Position numbers and translations under genes: made by a program. From assembly GCA_965221105.1 (NCBI GenBank), contig OZ244871.1:1178001-1242000 (forward strand): a stretch of DNA of 64,000 nt, written 5' to 3'. The DNA comes from GM7GCV1 sp965221105. GTDB lineage: Bacteria; Pseudomonadota; Gammaproteobacteria; Pseudomonadales; GM7GCV1. The notes below the pieces were generated by a model, which saw nothing but the letters and a program-made list of their open reading frames with translations, was not told the origin of the DNA and searched no databases. Below are positions 26,757 through 35,387 of this stretch, piece after piece (the stretch's first letter is position 1; each line of letters opens with the position of its first letter).

Positions 26757-28220
26757 TTAATTTGAATGCAGTACAACCGTGTCGGTAGAACGATCCATGA
26801 TGTTCACCTGAGTGGTCGCCACAGTAATGGTCGAGGAGGGCGCATTGATGGTGATTTCCCCGGCAGCACGGGTGCCGCCTTCCAAGTCGACCAGATCGGT
26901 CATCTTGATGACCATGACTTCCCCGGCAGGTAGTGTACCCGATGCGTACGTGCCAGCTGTGGCGGTGACGCCATTTTCCGTTCTGAACTCGACTTGGTAG
27001 TCCGCATCACGACTGCCTTTGTTGGTCAGCACCAGGCGCTGATTGTACTCATCGAATGTGGTGATATAGGGAATATCCACACTGGTGCCATCGCGGTCAA
27101 TCTTGCCAAACATACCGGTCGCATCCTGCAGGACAACAGTATCATCTTTCGCTGCAAACTTTAACGTATAGTCATATGTCGATTCCTGGATAGCCGCTTC
27201 CTCACCCGCAGTGAGCACAAAGGCGGCGTCCTTGATGAGGTCGTCCAAGTCGTCATCGGCGTTGTCGCGAGTGGTGTCTAAACCAGCTGATATTGCATCC
27301 TCATCGGCTAGTGGTGCCCCAAGAGTAAAGGTAATCGAACCATCGTCGTCCTCGGCAAACTTACCATCAGTTTTATCGTTGAACGAAACATTATCTGGCT
27401 GCTGTTTGCCGTCCTTATCCTCTGTCAGAGTAAAATCACCCTCAACAGTGAGCGTTGACCCTGCTTTCAGGAGATCGTACAGTCGTACCTGCATCATATC
27501 ACCAGGTGCACGTACCCCGGTGACCGATGAGACCGTAATCATGCCAAGCGTAGCCTTGGTATAACCGCCGTGCTTACCTGTGGGAGCGCCTGCACCACCA
27601 CCTGACGCAAAGTTCAGGAAGTTACCAGTGACACTTGTCGTTGCCGTGGCATTCTGCACATCCTCAAGCTCCACCTTTATACCGGGGGTAAACATGGCAA
27701 TAGCGCCCATTTGAGTATCGAGAGTGGCAGTGGAATTACTTGTTGCCGCTGTCAGATTACCATCATCATACATTTTGACCGTCGCGGTCACCGTACCGCT
27801 TGTGGACTCAACCTGTATCAATGCTCCGGATGCGGCGGTGAACGTTATCTTATCGGGTTCAGGTAATGGGTTGTTAAGCTCGAAAATGGCATATGACTTG
27901 CCCGTGGCATCATTAACGTCCTGGTGACCGACGCTAATTTCTGGATGGGAAACGAACTTCGCACCTGCACCTGTCAGATCAACCCGCACGTAGGACCCTG
28001 CCGGCAAACGAATGGCGGGGTCGACCATAAAACCGGGGTGCATGACACCAAGCGCACTAGTGGCACTAGCAACATACTCAGAGGCATACTTGGTGGGTGC
28101 CGCGGCGGGTGTGGCGGGTGTGGCGCTAAGGTCCACTGGTTCTGGTCCTTGCGCATTCGCCGCGCCCGACACCATCAGCAAGGCGGCACCTGCAACGCCA
28201 AACAATTTCTTGGTAAACAT
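26757..28220 (-). CDS. Secreted protein of unknown function
   Basis: A 487-residue protein with a clear signal peptide (MFTKKLFGVAGAALLMVSGA, cleavage likely after ANA). The mature protein is acidic, Thr/Ala/Gly-rich and low in cysteine, with beta-rich repeats such as TVTATVKMYDDGNLTAATS and a long Asp-rich stretch (DNADDDLDDLIKD). This looks like a periplasmic or surface protein, possibly a calcium-binding adhesin- or S-layer-like factor, but no known domain is recognised. Its C-terminal half is duplicated in the truncated gene at 24827. About 200 bases of AT-rich sequence before the start hold the promoter. The function should be regarded as unknown. Confidence 0.75.
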   Translation of the reverse strand: MFTKKLFGVAGAALLMVSGAANAQGPEPVDLSATPATPAAAPTKYASEYVASATSALGVMHPGFMVDPAIRLPAGSYVRVDLTGAGAKFVSHPEISVGHQDVNDATGKSYAIFELNNPLPEPDKITFTAASGALIQVESTSGTVTATVKMYDDGNLTAATSNSTATLDTQMGAIAMFTPGIKVELEDVQNATATTSVTGNFLNFASGGGAGAPTGKHGGYTKATLGMITVSSVTGVRAPGDMMQVRLYDLLKAGSTLTVEGDFTLTEDKDGKQQPDNVSFNDKTDGKFAEDDDGSITFTLGAPLADEDAISAGLDTTRDNADDDLDDLIKDAAFVLTAGEEAAIQESTYDYTLKFAAKDDTVVLQDATGMFGKIDRDGTSVDIPYITTFDEYNQRLVLTNKGSRDADYQVEFRTENGVTATAGTYASGTLPAGEVMVIKMTDLVDLEGGTRAAGEITINAPSSTITVATTQVNIMDRSTDTVVLHSN

Positions 28221-28414
28221 GGAGTAACTCCCTAAAAAGTTTGTAAATTACAATAAAACATTAGCTAACTGATGCCGCAAATATCACTGCCCAATCCACT
28301 GTGGTTGTATCCGGATTTACAGCCATGGATATAGGGTCGCGAACATAACGACACCGCCATTATGCAGATTTCGTGAAGTGCTACAAGCTTTTTTAGTAAT
28401 TTTTTCATTTTAGG

Positions 28415-28622
28415 TAACCCCCGTGCCATTGTTGCACCTCAAACTGGAACGGGGCCAACAAAAAGCTGGTCGATGTCTACGACTCATTTGAATCGGCAGC
28501 GGAAGATGCAGTTGAGCGCTTTGGTTCGGGCCCATATCTCATTCGGGAAGTAGGTGCCGCACCCGTTACACTTCCTGCGTCTGTACTCTATCAGCCGGTG
28601 ACCGATCATGCTGCAGGTTGAA
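28415..28622 (+). pseudogene. Fragment of a small conserved hypothetical gene, no start codon
   Basis: After a TAA at 28414 the plus strand is open to a TGA at 28620. It reads TSNWNGANKKLVDVYDSFES, then FGSGPYLIREVGAAPVTLPA and SVLYQPV. The protein-like composition and this pattern recall short hypothetical proteins found near transposons, but no start codon or ribosome binding site remains. It is an N-terminally truncated relic. Confidence 0.45.
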
Positions 28623-29061
28623 TGTGGGTTCCAGAACTCTGACCATTTGGCCCAGTTCGGGCCAACCCTAAAAGTGCACATCGGATTTGACCCTAATTAC
28701 CGCCCAAAAGACAATGGCTCCGTTAATTTGCCAACCACTGACTATCATGCCTTAATCGACACTGGAGCGGCGGAAAGCTGCATTGATTCTTCTGTCGCTG
28801 CTACGCTAAAGCTACCAGTTGTTAACGAAAGGTCCGTTTCAGGGGTACTATGGACAAGGTTCATTAAATGTCCATTTGGCGCAAATCTCTGTTCCAGATT
28901 TGCGGTTCACTCAATTTGGGCTATTTTGCGGTGTTCATTTGTATGCAGGAGGGCAACCGCACAGTGCGCTTTTGGGGCGAACCTTTCTCCGCAATATGAC
29001 AATGGTCTATCAAGGAGATTCTGGCTCCATCGTGCTTTCGCGAGCGGATGAGCAAACATAG
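28608..29061 (+). pseudogene. Retropepsin-like aspartic protease, frameshifted
   Basis: The first frame (from ATG 28608) contains HALIDTGAAESCIDSSVAAT, the DTGA active-site motif of single-domain retropepsin-like proteases. About 80 residues in, near 28845, homology moves to the +1 frame and ends LLGRTFLRNMTMVYQGDSG, the conserved C-terminal part of the fold (usually hydrophobic-hydrophobic-Gly-x-x-x-Leu). One base has been gained or lost, so the gene is broken unless this is a sequencing error. Bacterial homologues are small cytoplasmic or periplasmic proteases of unclear role. Confidence 0.6.
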
Positions 29062-29125
29062 GCCAGCCTATTCGCAGGTCTGGTTTTCGGCACTATATGT
29101 ATAATTCCCAACTGGAGGAAAGATA

Positions 29126-29776
29126 ATGGAAATGGTGCAAGGCGCAGAGTGGGGAGTCATAGCCATTTATGTGGTGGGCCTGCTAGCCAGCCTGTTTTTG
29201 ATAATTTCAGTCCAGGGTGACATGAGGCCAGAGGAGCACGGGCCGAACTCAGATGACCGTGCCAAGGATACATTTATTCAACTGATCGGCAAAACGAACC
29301 GTCTGTTGATTATTCATGATGATGGCAATAATTTCGCGGATTCGATATATAACAATGAGGAAGTAATTTCAGCACTACGCGACCGGCTGCGAAAAAAACG
29401 CAAGGCCCGGGTCCAGTGCCTCTTCAACTATCCCCACCATCAACTCAAGTTGCTTGAATTGGCCCGGTCAGATGAATTCCGGCAGCGCATTGAAATATGG
29501 TACATGGCTGGTGACCGTCCACCCGACGACATTCATTACAAGATTGTCGATAGTGGAAAGATGGTTCACCTGTCCAAGCATGAGGCGGAAGCCACAGAAA
29601 GAGGATATCGTTTGCGCAAAGCTCTGTGGCCGTGGGAAATCATGACACGGCATCGCATCGGCAAGCAGTGGCTGGATCGTTTTGACCGCGACCTGAAGAT
29701 CGCCATCAAGGGCGTGTCGGCCATGCAGGATAATATCAACACGGTCGCTCTTGCGCTGCCTGAGGCGCAGCTATAA
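29126..29776 (+). CDS. Membrane-anchored protein with a PLD-like fold
   Basis: A 216-residue protein with one N-terminal transmembrane helix (GVIAIYVVGLLASLFLIISV) and a cytoplasmic domain. The domain has KTNRLLIIHDDGNNFADSIY and HYKIVDSGKMVHLSKHE, which resembles a PLD-family strand and a degenerate HKD motif (H-x-K present, the following Asp displaced). The gene has AGGAAAG before its ATG and overlaps the next gene. With its neighbours it forms a three-gene overlapping unit (membrane protein, GIY-YIG protein). A nuclease or sensor role is possible. Catalysis is doubtful because only half an HKD pair is visible. Confidence 0.6.
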   Translation: MEMVQGAEWGVIAIYVVGLLASLFLIISVQGDMRPEEHGPNSDDRAKDTFIQLIGKTNRLLIIHDDGNNFADSIYNNEEVISALRDRLRKKRKARVQCLFNYPHHQLKLLELARSDEFRQRIEIWYMAGDRPPDDIHYKIVDSGKMVHLSKHEAEATERGYRLRKALWPWEIMTRHRIGKQWLDRFDRDLKIAIKGVSAMQDNINTVALALPEAQL

Positions 29777-30101
29777 TGTTGTTGTTGCAATTCTCATTGC
29801 GGTCACCGCAATGACGGCAGCGGACATTCGAGACAAGACACAGTTGCTGCCGCGTTCAGATATAAACCTCATGGCTTTTACCTTGTGTATGGCCGCCTGG
29901 TTGTCCTTAGCCCATATCCTTTTTGTACTGGTCGGCATCAACGACATCCACACCCTGTCAGGGTGGGGTGCGGCAGGGATGTTTGCCCACTCTCTGGTTC
30001 TGGTCCTGCTTCTCATCGCCGTGTCGATATGGTATCGAGCGGTTGCCTTGCACAAGGAAACCCCTGCGGGTTTGCCTGTAGCACCGGAGAAAGAACAGTG
30101 A
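29751..30101 (+). CDS. Small multi-spanning membrane protein
   Basis: A 116-residue hydrophobic protein with about three transmembrane helices (VVVAILIAVTAMTAADI, LMAFTLCMAAWLSLAHILFV and a third near SLVLVLLLIAVSIWY). The only start upstream of the first helix is a TTG at 29751 inside the preceding gene; otherwise translation would begin at an ATG (29811) that removes part of helix one. Its stop overlaps the GTG of the next gene. The tight overlaps on both sides imply joint expression with the PLD-like and GIY-YIG proteins. No family recognised. Confidence 0.55.
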   Translation: MRCLRRSYNVVVAILIAVTAMTAADIRDKTQLLPRSDINLMAFTLCMAAWLSLAHILFVLVGINDIHTLSGWGAAGMFAHSLVLVLLLIAVSIWYRAVALHKETPAGLPVAPEKEQ

Positions 30102-30409
30102 GTGATCCGGTTGGCGTTTTGTGGTCCGGGCGCGAATTTATTAGCTATGACCCAAAAACGACACATTGGAGTGCCTTGGCGGGGGTATACATCTTCGCGG
30201 GGACCAGCCCTGATGGGCGATGGTGGCAGGCAAAATACGTTGGGCAAACCAGGTCGTTCGCTGAACGCCTGCCAAGTCACGAGCGCTGGGAGGAGGCGGA
30301 GCAATTGGGTGCGACCCACATACATGCACTGGTGGTAAGCAACAAGCTTGAGAGGCAAACTCTGGAATACCTGTTAATCCAGAATTACTCTCCTGCCCTG
30401 AACGCATAG
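30098..30409 (+). CDS. GIY-YIG nuclease-like protein
   Basis: A 103-residue protein starting at GTG 30098, which overlaps the previous stop (GTGA). It has GVYIFAG followed eleven residues later by KYVGQTRSFAERLPSHERW, the two halves of a GIY-YIG core with the catalytic arginine, and ERQTLEYLLIQNYSPALN with the conserved Glu and Asn. Proteins of this size are usually stand-alone nucleases of the phage/accessory type. It ends a three-gene overlapping unit with two membrane proteins, an unusual setting for a nuclease. Confidence 0.72.
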   Translation: MSDPVGVLWSGREFISYDPKTTHWSALAGVYIFAGTSPDGRWWQAKYVGQTRSFAERLPSHERWEEAEQLGATHIHALVVSNKLERQTLEYLLIQNYSPALNA

Positions 30410-30458
30410 GGGAGTGGTTGAGTCTGAGGGATGGCGGGCTACCCTGTGATCACTGCGT

Positions 30459-30776
30459 TTGGCAAGTTCGCGGCACGCCACGTTCGAGCCGGATACGCCA
30501 GCCTGCGAAGTCGTAGGGCCTGAGGAGATCGCCACCTGTCAGCTGCTGCTGCACGATCTGTATCCGAAGATGCCGATCAGGGCACCGCCTGATCTGAGCA
30601 TCCGTGAGTATGTGGTGAACCTGGGCAGGCTGGCTGGCTTTCAGTCAAGCACAGGACAGCCGGTTCCCGGAACCAGGCTCCTCTGGCTCGGCACCGTCGA
30701 GGTCATGGCTGGCATACGGACACTCAGGGCGCTCACAGCCGGAAAAATCACTATGGAGGAATGGGACTATGGATGA
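30459..30776 (+). pseudogene. Transposase C-terminal remnant (IS4-like)
   Basis: The frame ends in the pattern DTPACEVVGPEEIATCQLLL, then PKMPIRAPPDLSIREYVVNL and GRLAGFQSSTGQPVPGTRLL, a C-terminal tail well known from DDE transposases of the IS4 type. The catalytic part is absent and no terminal repeats can be recognised, so this is a leftover tail of about 105 residues. Confidence 0.65.
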
Positions 30777-30844
30777 TCACAACAACACTGTGTTATGTGT
30801 GGGGTGGTAATAGACTCCAGGGTGTGCCGTTTCTCTGAAGTGTT

Positions 30845-32086
30845 CTATTGGCCAAGTCTCGCGCTCTTATAAGCGGTTAAGGAGGGTATAGCCGCCGCGA
30901 CAAGAGTCGCACTAGTAACCAGAAGCACTATGACCACACTGCTCTTCGACAGAATGTTGGCCTGTATGTACAGGCCGAAGTTGGACGCCAAAAAGCTCCC
31001 GGCAAGAGACAGGCACAGATACAGACAGGCAGCGCCAAGGACGACGCTGAGCACGCTGATCAGTAATGCCTCCAACTCTATCAATAAAAACAGGAACATG
31101 GGCGGAGCGCCAATGACCCGGAGTAGTTGAACTTCGTGTTCACGCTCACGAATGGATGCCAACAACATAGCGCTTAACCCCAACAGTGCCGCAATCAGAA
31201 CGAGAGCGGAAATTAAACGAAGCGTATTTTCCAATACTCCCATCATTTGCCAAAGCTCAGACAGGGCTACGCCGGGGAGAATGGCCAGCAACGGCTCCGG
31301 CGTGTAATTGTTTATCTCTCTCTGCACCCGAAATGTCGTCATCCTGGATTTCAGACCCAGCATAAACGCAGTAATGCTTTTGGGTTCAAGCTCCAGCCGG
31401 GCCAACTGCTCTGTCGATACTGCGCTGCCCGGCACCTGAACACCCTGTTGCCAGTCAACATGGATCGCCTCAATGCCCTGCAGGCTCACATGCAATGTTT
31501 GGTCGACCGGAGTGCCGGTGGGAGCTAAAATTCCCACCACGTTAAAGGGCCTGTCATCGTGAAGGCTGAAGCTGGTGCTGGCCATACCATGGGCCAGCAC
31601 CAGCTTATCACCCAGGCTATAGCTGAGCTTGTCGGCCACTTCTGAACCCAGCACAACGTCAAACACCTCCTCAAAGGCCGTGCCCTTGGCAAGTCTGAGT
31701 TTGCGTTGACTGCCATAGCTGAAGTGTTCCAGATACTCCTGGCTCGTGCCCATCACGCGATAGCCTCTATGTGAATCGCCCAGCGAAATCGGGATAGCCC
31801 ATTCCACGTTTGGGCTTGAACTGATGTCTTCAAAAGATTTCCAGCTAATGTTGTTGGTGGGTGAGCCGATGCGAAACACCGAATACAAAAGTAAATTCAG
31901 GCTTCCGGTTCTTGCGCCGACAATCAGGTCGACACCGGAAACGGTATTACCAAAACTGTCCCTGGCCTGTTGGCGAATATGTTCGACACCCAGCAACACA
32001 AAAATACTGACAGCCATGGCCATGAGTGTCAGTACCGCCGAGCCTTTGCGATTCAGGAGACTTTTCATGGCGAGTCTGACAAACAT
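30845..32086 (-). CDS. ABC transporter permease (MacB/FtsX-like)
   Basis: A 413-residue protein with one N-terminal helix (GSAVLTLMAMAVSIFVLLGV), a large periplasmic domain and three C-terminal helices, the MacB/FtsX layout. The Ser/Ala-rich C-terminal region AALLGLSAMLLASIREREHE is typical of the family. The start overlaps the ATPase stop (TGATG). MacB-like systems do mechanical or lipoprotein-type work instead of classic solute import. Placement next to DUF3299, COG0523, Zur and ZrgA genes and a Zur-like palindrome suggests a zinc-limitation role, as proposed for zrg-type loci in Vibrio. Substrate not known. Confidence 0.85.
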   Translation of the reverse strand: MFVRLAMKSLLNRKGSAVLTLMAMAVSIFVLLGVEHIRQQARDSFGNTVSGVDLIVGARTGSLNLLLYSVFRIGSPTNNISWKSFEDISSSPNVEWAIPISLGDSHRGYRVMGTSQEYLEHFSYGSQRKLRLAKGTAFEEVFDVVLGSEVADKLSYSLGDKLVLAHGMASTSFSLHDDRPFNVVGILAPTGTPVDQTLHVSLQGIEAIHVDWQQGVQVPGSAVSTEQLARLELEPKSITAFMLGLKSRMTTFRVQREINNYTPEPLLAILPGVALSELWQMMGVLENTLRLISALVLIAALLGLSAMLLASIREREHEVQLLRVIGAPPMFLFLLIELEALLISVLSVVLGAACLYLCLSLAGSFLASNFGLYIQANILSKSSVVIVLLVTSATLVAAAIPSLTAYKSARLGQ

Positions 32087-32766
32087 CAGTGCCCGTCTCC
32101 CGCACGATTGATCTCGTGTAGTGCGTCGGTCCGATCAAAGTATCGGGACAAGGACAGGTCATGGCTGACTAAGACCAGGGTGGTCCTGTGGGTATCTAAC
32201 AACGACATCAGTACGGACATAAAATTGTCGCGGTTATGCTGATCCAGTGACGACGTAGGCTCATCGGCAATGAGCAGTTCGGGCTGGTTAATCAGCGCCC
32301 TGGCAATGGCCACGCGTTGCTGCTGTCCAATACTGAGCTTCGCGGTGGGTCTGTGCCAGTCTGAAGGCAGGATATTTAATTCGGACAACAGCGTTTCTAC
32401 CTCGCCTCGCAGTGATACGCCTTGTGTGCGTTTTGAAAAATGGCCAGCCAGCTGAATGTTGTCAATGGCATCCAGATAGGGGATGAGATTAAATTGCTGG
32501 AACACATAGCCTATGTGGTCAGCCCGAAACTGGTCGCGTTGACGATCATTCAGCTGATCCAGGCGCTCCCCCAGCACCGTTATCTCGCCATCAGGCGCAC
32601 AAAGAATACCGCTCAACAGGTTGAGCAGAGTAGATTTTCCGCCGCCTGAAGGCCCATGCACAAACACATGTTCATTTCCAGACACCGACCAATCACTGAT
32701 ATTGAGAACAGCCCTGTCGGGTGCTTCGGGGTATGCAAATCGCAGGTTGTGCAGCTTGATGGCCAT
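32086..32766 (-). CDS. ABC transporter ATP-binding protein
   Basis: An ATP-binding subunit of the MacB/LolD type: Walker A GPSGGGKST, Q-loop FQQFNLIPY, signature LSIGQQQRVAIARAL and Walker B LLIADEPTSSLD. The ATG at 32766 (MAIKLHNLRFAYPEA) gives 226 residues, the usual size. An in-frame ATG at 32796 would add ten residues but would sit only 15 bases from the palindrome at 32811, leaving little room for a promoter. It is translationally coupled to the permease gene and is transcribed away from the DUF3299 gene. Confidence 0.88.
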   Translation of the reverse strand: MAIKLHNLRFAYPEAPDRAVLNISDWSVSGNEHVFVHGPSGGGKSTLLNLLSGILCAPDGEITVLGERLDQLNDRQRDQFRADHIGYVFQQFNLIPYLDAIDNIQLAGHFSKRTQGVSLRGEVETLLSELNILPSDWHRPTAKLSIGQQQRVAIARALINQPELLIADEPTSSLDQHNRDNFMSVLMSLLDTHRTTLVLVSHDLSLSRYFDRTDALHEINRAGDGH

Positions 32767-32810
32767 GAATGCGTCCGTGCCATTTTGTGAATACATGATT
32801 TGCCCACAGC

Positions 32811-32831
32811 AAATGATGCACTGTATCATTT
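32811..32831. promoter_or_regulatory. Candidate Zur box in the divergent ABC/DUF3299 promoter
   Basis: AAATGATGCACTGTATCATTT has perfect 7-base arms (AAATGAT/ATCATTT) around a 7-base centre and agrees with about 14 of 20 specified positions of the gammaproteobacterial Zur consensus (AAATGTTATANTATAACATTT). It lies between two divergent zinc-locus genes and could repress both when zinc is bound to the Zur protein encoded at 35388. Confidence 0.6.
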
Positions 32832-32837
32832 TGTATT

Positions 32838-33572
32838 GTGAACTTACATTCTGAACCTGACACCACCGTGCAAACCGGCACGCTCTCCGCTGCGCTCCGC
32901 ACACCAGTGTGTGTGCTTCTGGTTGCGCTGTTGCTGTCTGCTCATGGTGCGACAGGAGAGGAACCAACATCGACCAACAGCGCGTCCGCCGGTGCTGACA
33001 CTGCTGTCTCCGTTTCCGTACCTGAAACACCCGGAATTGACTTAGCCCTGAATGAGGAGCTGCCAGCGCACACATCTCCTGAATTTGAAACCGTCGAATG
33101 GATCGATTTGATGCCCAAAGAGGATCTGGAAGCACTTCTCAACCCACCCAGCTACCTGGATGAGGTGCTCGATGGTTCTGCTGAAGATCAGATCAGTAAT
33201 CAAATTCAGAACCCAAGTGCCGCTGCCAGTCACGACCCGTATCAGCAGGCATTGGTATCCACCAGGGTTGTCGCAGAAATGAATAACCAGGCAATCCGTA
33301 TTCCCGGCTTTGTCGTCCCTCTGGAATTTAATGATGACCAGACCGTCACCCAGTTTTTCCTGGTACCGTTTTTTGGTGCCTGCATCCACATGCCGCCACC
33401 ACCGCCCAACCAGATTATTTTCGTCAATTACCCCGAGGGCTTAAATCTCGAAGCGCTCTATGATCCATTGTGGGTCTCCGGTGTCCTGAAAACCGCAGTG
33501 ACGGGAAACGATATAGCGACATCAGCCTATTCGATGGACATGCAGAGCTATGAAAGCTACCACTACCAATAG
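32838..33572 (+). CDS. DUF3299 family exported protein
   Basis: The frame from GTG 32838 gives 244 residues; a GTG at 32868 would leave more room after the Zur-like palindrome and still keep the signal sequence (TPVCVLLVALLLSAHGATG). The conserved C-terminal DUF3299 block includes IRIPGFVVPLEFNDDQTVTQ, FFLVPFFGACIHMPPPPPNQ and the Cys/His/Met segment CIHMPPPP, which may bind metal. DUF3299 genes often lie beside MacB-type ABC genes. Here the divergent arrangement around a Zur-like box suggests control by zinc. Its biochemical role is unknown. Confidence 0.8.
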   Translation: MNLHSEPDTTVQTGTLSAALRTPVCVLLVALLLSAHGATGEEPTSTNSASAGADTAVSVSVPETPGIDLALNEELPAHTSPEFETVEWIDLMPKEDLEALLNPPSYLDEVLDGSAEDQISNQIQNPSAAASHDPYQQALVSTRVVAEMNNQAIRIPGFVVPLEFNDDQTVTQFFLVPFFGACIHMPPPPPNQIIFVNYPEGLNLEALYDPLWVSGVLKTAVTGNDIATSAYSMDMQSYESYHYQ

Positions 33573-33591
33573 TATCAAGAGCGGTGCGCAT

Positions 33592-34599
33592 TCAGCCAGT
33601 GTCCTCAAGACAGGCCAATAGTGCGGATTCCCATTGGTCGTTGATACGCGTCGCGATTATTTCAATACGGCTTTCCAAGCAATCATCCAACACAATTTCA
33701 GTTAACACATCGCTTGCCAGGTTGTACCCGAACACACCTCTTTCTGTGACAAACACAGCCTTCATGCGCTCGGTCTCAAGGCCGCTCAAAAAACCAAACA
33801 ACCTGTCGCGATTAAATATCTTGGCAGCATCAAACCGCCAGCCCACACTTTCAAAACCTTCCCCCCGGTTTGCCGCCTTGATATATCCACACTCAGGGAA
33901 AGGGACATCACTCATGGAGCTTGTTTCCACCTGCTTGTGATGATGCCTGTGCGTCTGCACAGCAGTGGTGGTTGGACCCTGCAGCAATTCCGGGTCAAGC
34001 ACAGCCTGTCGGGTAAAAACCAGCCGTGTCGCAGCCAGACCCTTTTCTTTCAGGTAACCCTTAAGCCTGATGTTATCTTCCGGCTCATACAGGTCTTGTT
34101 TGTTGCCCACGACAATATCAGCAATTGCAATTTGCTGGTTAAAAGTCGCGTGTCCGGTATAGCGTTTATCGGCCAGATTGCGCGCATCAACCAGGGTCAG
34201 AATTTTTTCGATAGACACCAGGTCGCGGTAATGATCTTCCGACAGGACCTGCACAACCTCGACGGGGTGACCCAGGCCGGTAGGTTCGATCAGCAGGCGA
34301 GCAGGCCTGGCGCGCGCGAGTAACTGGTTCAAAGCAATCTGCATCGGCAAGCCGGCGGCACAGCACATGCATCCACCCGGAACTTCGCGAATATAGACAC
34401 CATGGTCCTCACTGTGCTGACCTTGAACCAGACTGCCATCCACACCGATCTCACCAAATTCGTTCACCAGGACTGCCCAGCGCTCGTTGGCGGGTTTATG
34501 TTTCAGCAGATGCAGAATGGCAGAGGTTTTCCCGACGCCCAAAAAACCGGTAATGATATTGGTGGGAACAGCACATATTGTTGTAGTGCTTCCACTCAT
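33592..34599 (-). CDS. COG0523 zinc-chaperone GTPase (CobW/ZigA/YeiR-like)
   Basis: The ATG at 34599 gives 335 residues beginning MSGSTTTICAVPTNIITGFL. The P-loop is GFLGVGKT at 18-25. The metal-binding CxCC motif (GGCMCCAAG) follows at the usual distance, then NKQDL and a His-rich insertion (THRHHHK), and a CobW C-terminal domain. COG0523 GTPases act as metallochaperones or metal insertases, often under Zur control. A longer frame to 34710 exists but its extra residues look random. The gene converges on DUF3299 and follows MerC in the Zur cluster. Confidence 0.88.
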   Translation of the reverse strand: MSGSTTTICAVPTNIITGFLGVGKTSAILHLLKHKPANERWAVLVNEFGEIGVDGSLVQGQHSEDHGVYIREVPGGCMCCAAGLPMQIALNQLLARARPARLLIEPTGLGHPVEVVQVLSEDHYRDLVSIEKILTLVDARNLADKRYTGHATFNQQIAIADIVVGNKQDLYEPEDNIRLKGYLKEKGLAATRLVFTRQAVLDPELLQGPTTTAVQTHRHHHKQVETSSMSDVPFPECGYIKAANRGEGFESVGWRFDAAKIFNRDRLFGFLSGLETERMKAVFVTERGVFGYNLASDVLTEIVLDDCLESRIEIIATRINDQWESALLACLEDTG

Positions 34600-34889
34600 G
34601 GTATTGGTACTGTGCACAACAGGCAGGCTCTGCAGGCTGTTGATACTCTTATACTGGGGTGCTTGCAACGGCAGCACAGCCGCTCGAACTGTTCGCTGCA
34701 CTGCACACACAACTTCGCATAACGAGTTGCGCCTTGTTGCTTGACCCCACAGAACATTGCTTCGCCATGAGGGTCACTGCGAGTCGATTGCACCAGCTGC
34801 CAACGATAACTGAAACACACTCCCGCTCATGAAAAGCCAGCTGTTTGATAACGTCGTTTGCCCGAAACGTCCGATGGCACACACAGGGT

Positions 34890-35351
34890 TCAGGGTTTCG
34901 AGGGAAAGACCGCTTCGCGTGAATCCATGTGGCAAAGATCAGACTCTCCAACATCAGCACACCCGCAGCTATCCTGATCCTGGCACAGACGGTAGTTCCA
35001 TACGTGGCCCAGCACGATAATCAATGCCCCTGCCACTGTAAGCGTTTTTTCCCAGGTTTCGCCAAGGCTGTCATGCGCCCAAAAGGCCGCCATGCCTAAG
35101 GTAAACAACCCCAATCCGCCAATCAGCAAGAGGTGGTAGCGTTTGTGTTTCCTGCAGCCCATCATTAAGGCAAAGGCACTGATTGGCATCACTGCAATCA
35201 GCATCCAGAGGTGGAATGCTTCGTCAGCCAGTGGCAATGCACCCACAGAAGGCACCAGAACGACCACAATGGGTACGACCAGGCAATGGATGGTACACAG
35301 CAGTGACAGGCTTATTGCTGCTTTATCAGAAGTTGTTTGTACATGTATCAT
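34890..35351 (-). CDS. MerC-domain membrane protein
   Basis: A 153-residue protein with four transmembrane segments and the MerC metal-binding motif LLCTIHCLVVP in the first helix. The C-terminal tail is Cys/Asp-rich (CQDQDSCGCADVGESDLC). MerC proteins carry mercury and have been found in metal clusters without mer genes. Here it is 36 bases downstream of zur, so a zinc role is likely. The next gene on the same strand is the COG0523 GTPase, about 290 bases away. A Cys-rich minus-strand frame in that gap (34596-34820, AKLCVQCSEQFERLCCRCKH) is noted but not called. Confidence 0.8.
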   Translation of the reverse strand: MIHVQTTSDKAAISLSLLCTIHCLVVPIVVVLVPSVGALPLADEAFHLWMLIAVMPISAFALMMGCRKHKRYHLLLIGGLGLFTLGMAAFWAHDSLGETWEKTLTVAGALIIVLGHVWNYRLCQDQDSCGCADVGESDLCHMDSREAVFPSKP

Positions 35352-35387
35352 ATCTGGCCTTTTGTTTGTACGGGCTTCCCTGCATTC

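Noticed and set aside
34596..34820. Cys-rich 74-codon frame between merC and the COG0523 gene (AKLCVQCSEQFERLCCRCKH)
   Set aside because: It resembles a zinc ribbon and sits in a zinc locus, but it overlaps the COG0523 start, has no clear ribosome binding site and matches no family I know. Not supported enough to call.
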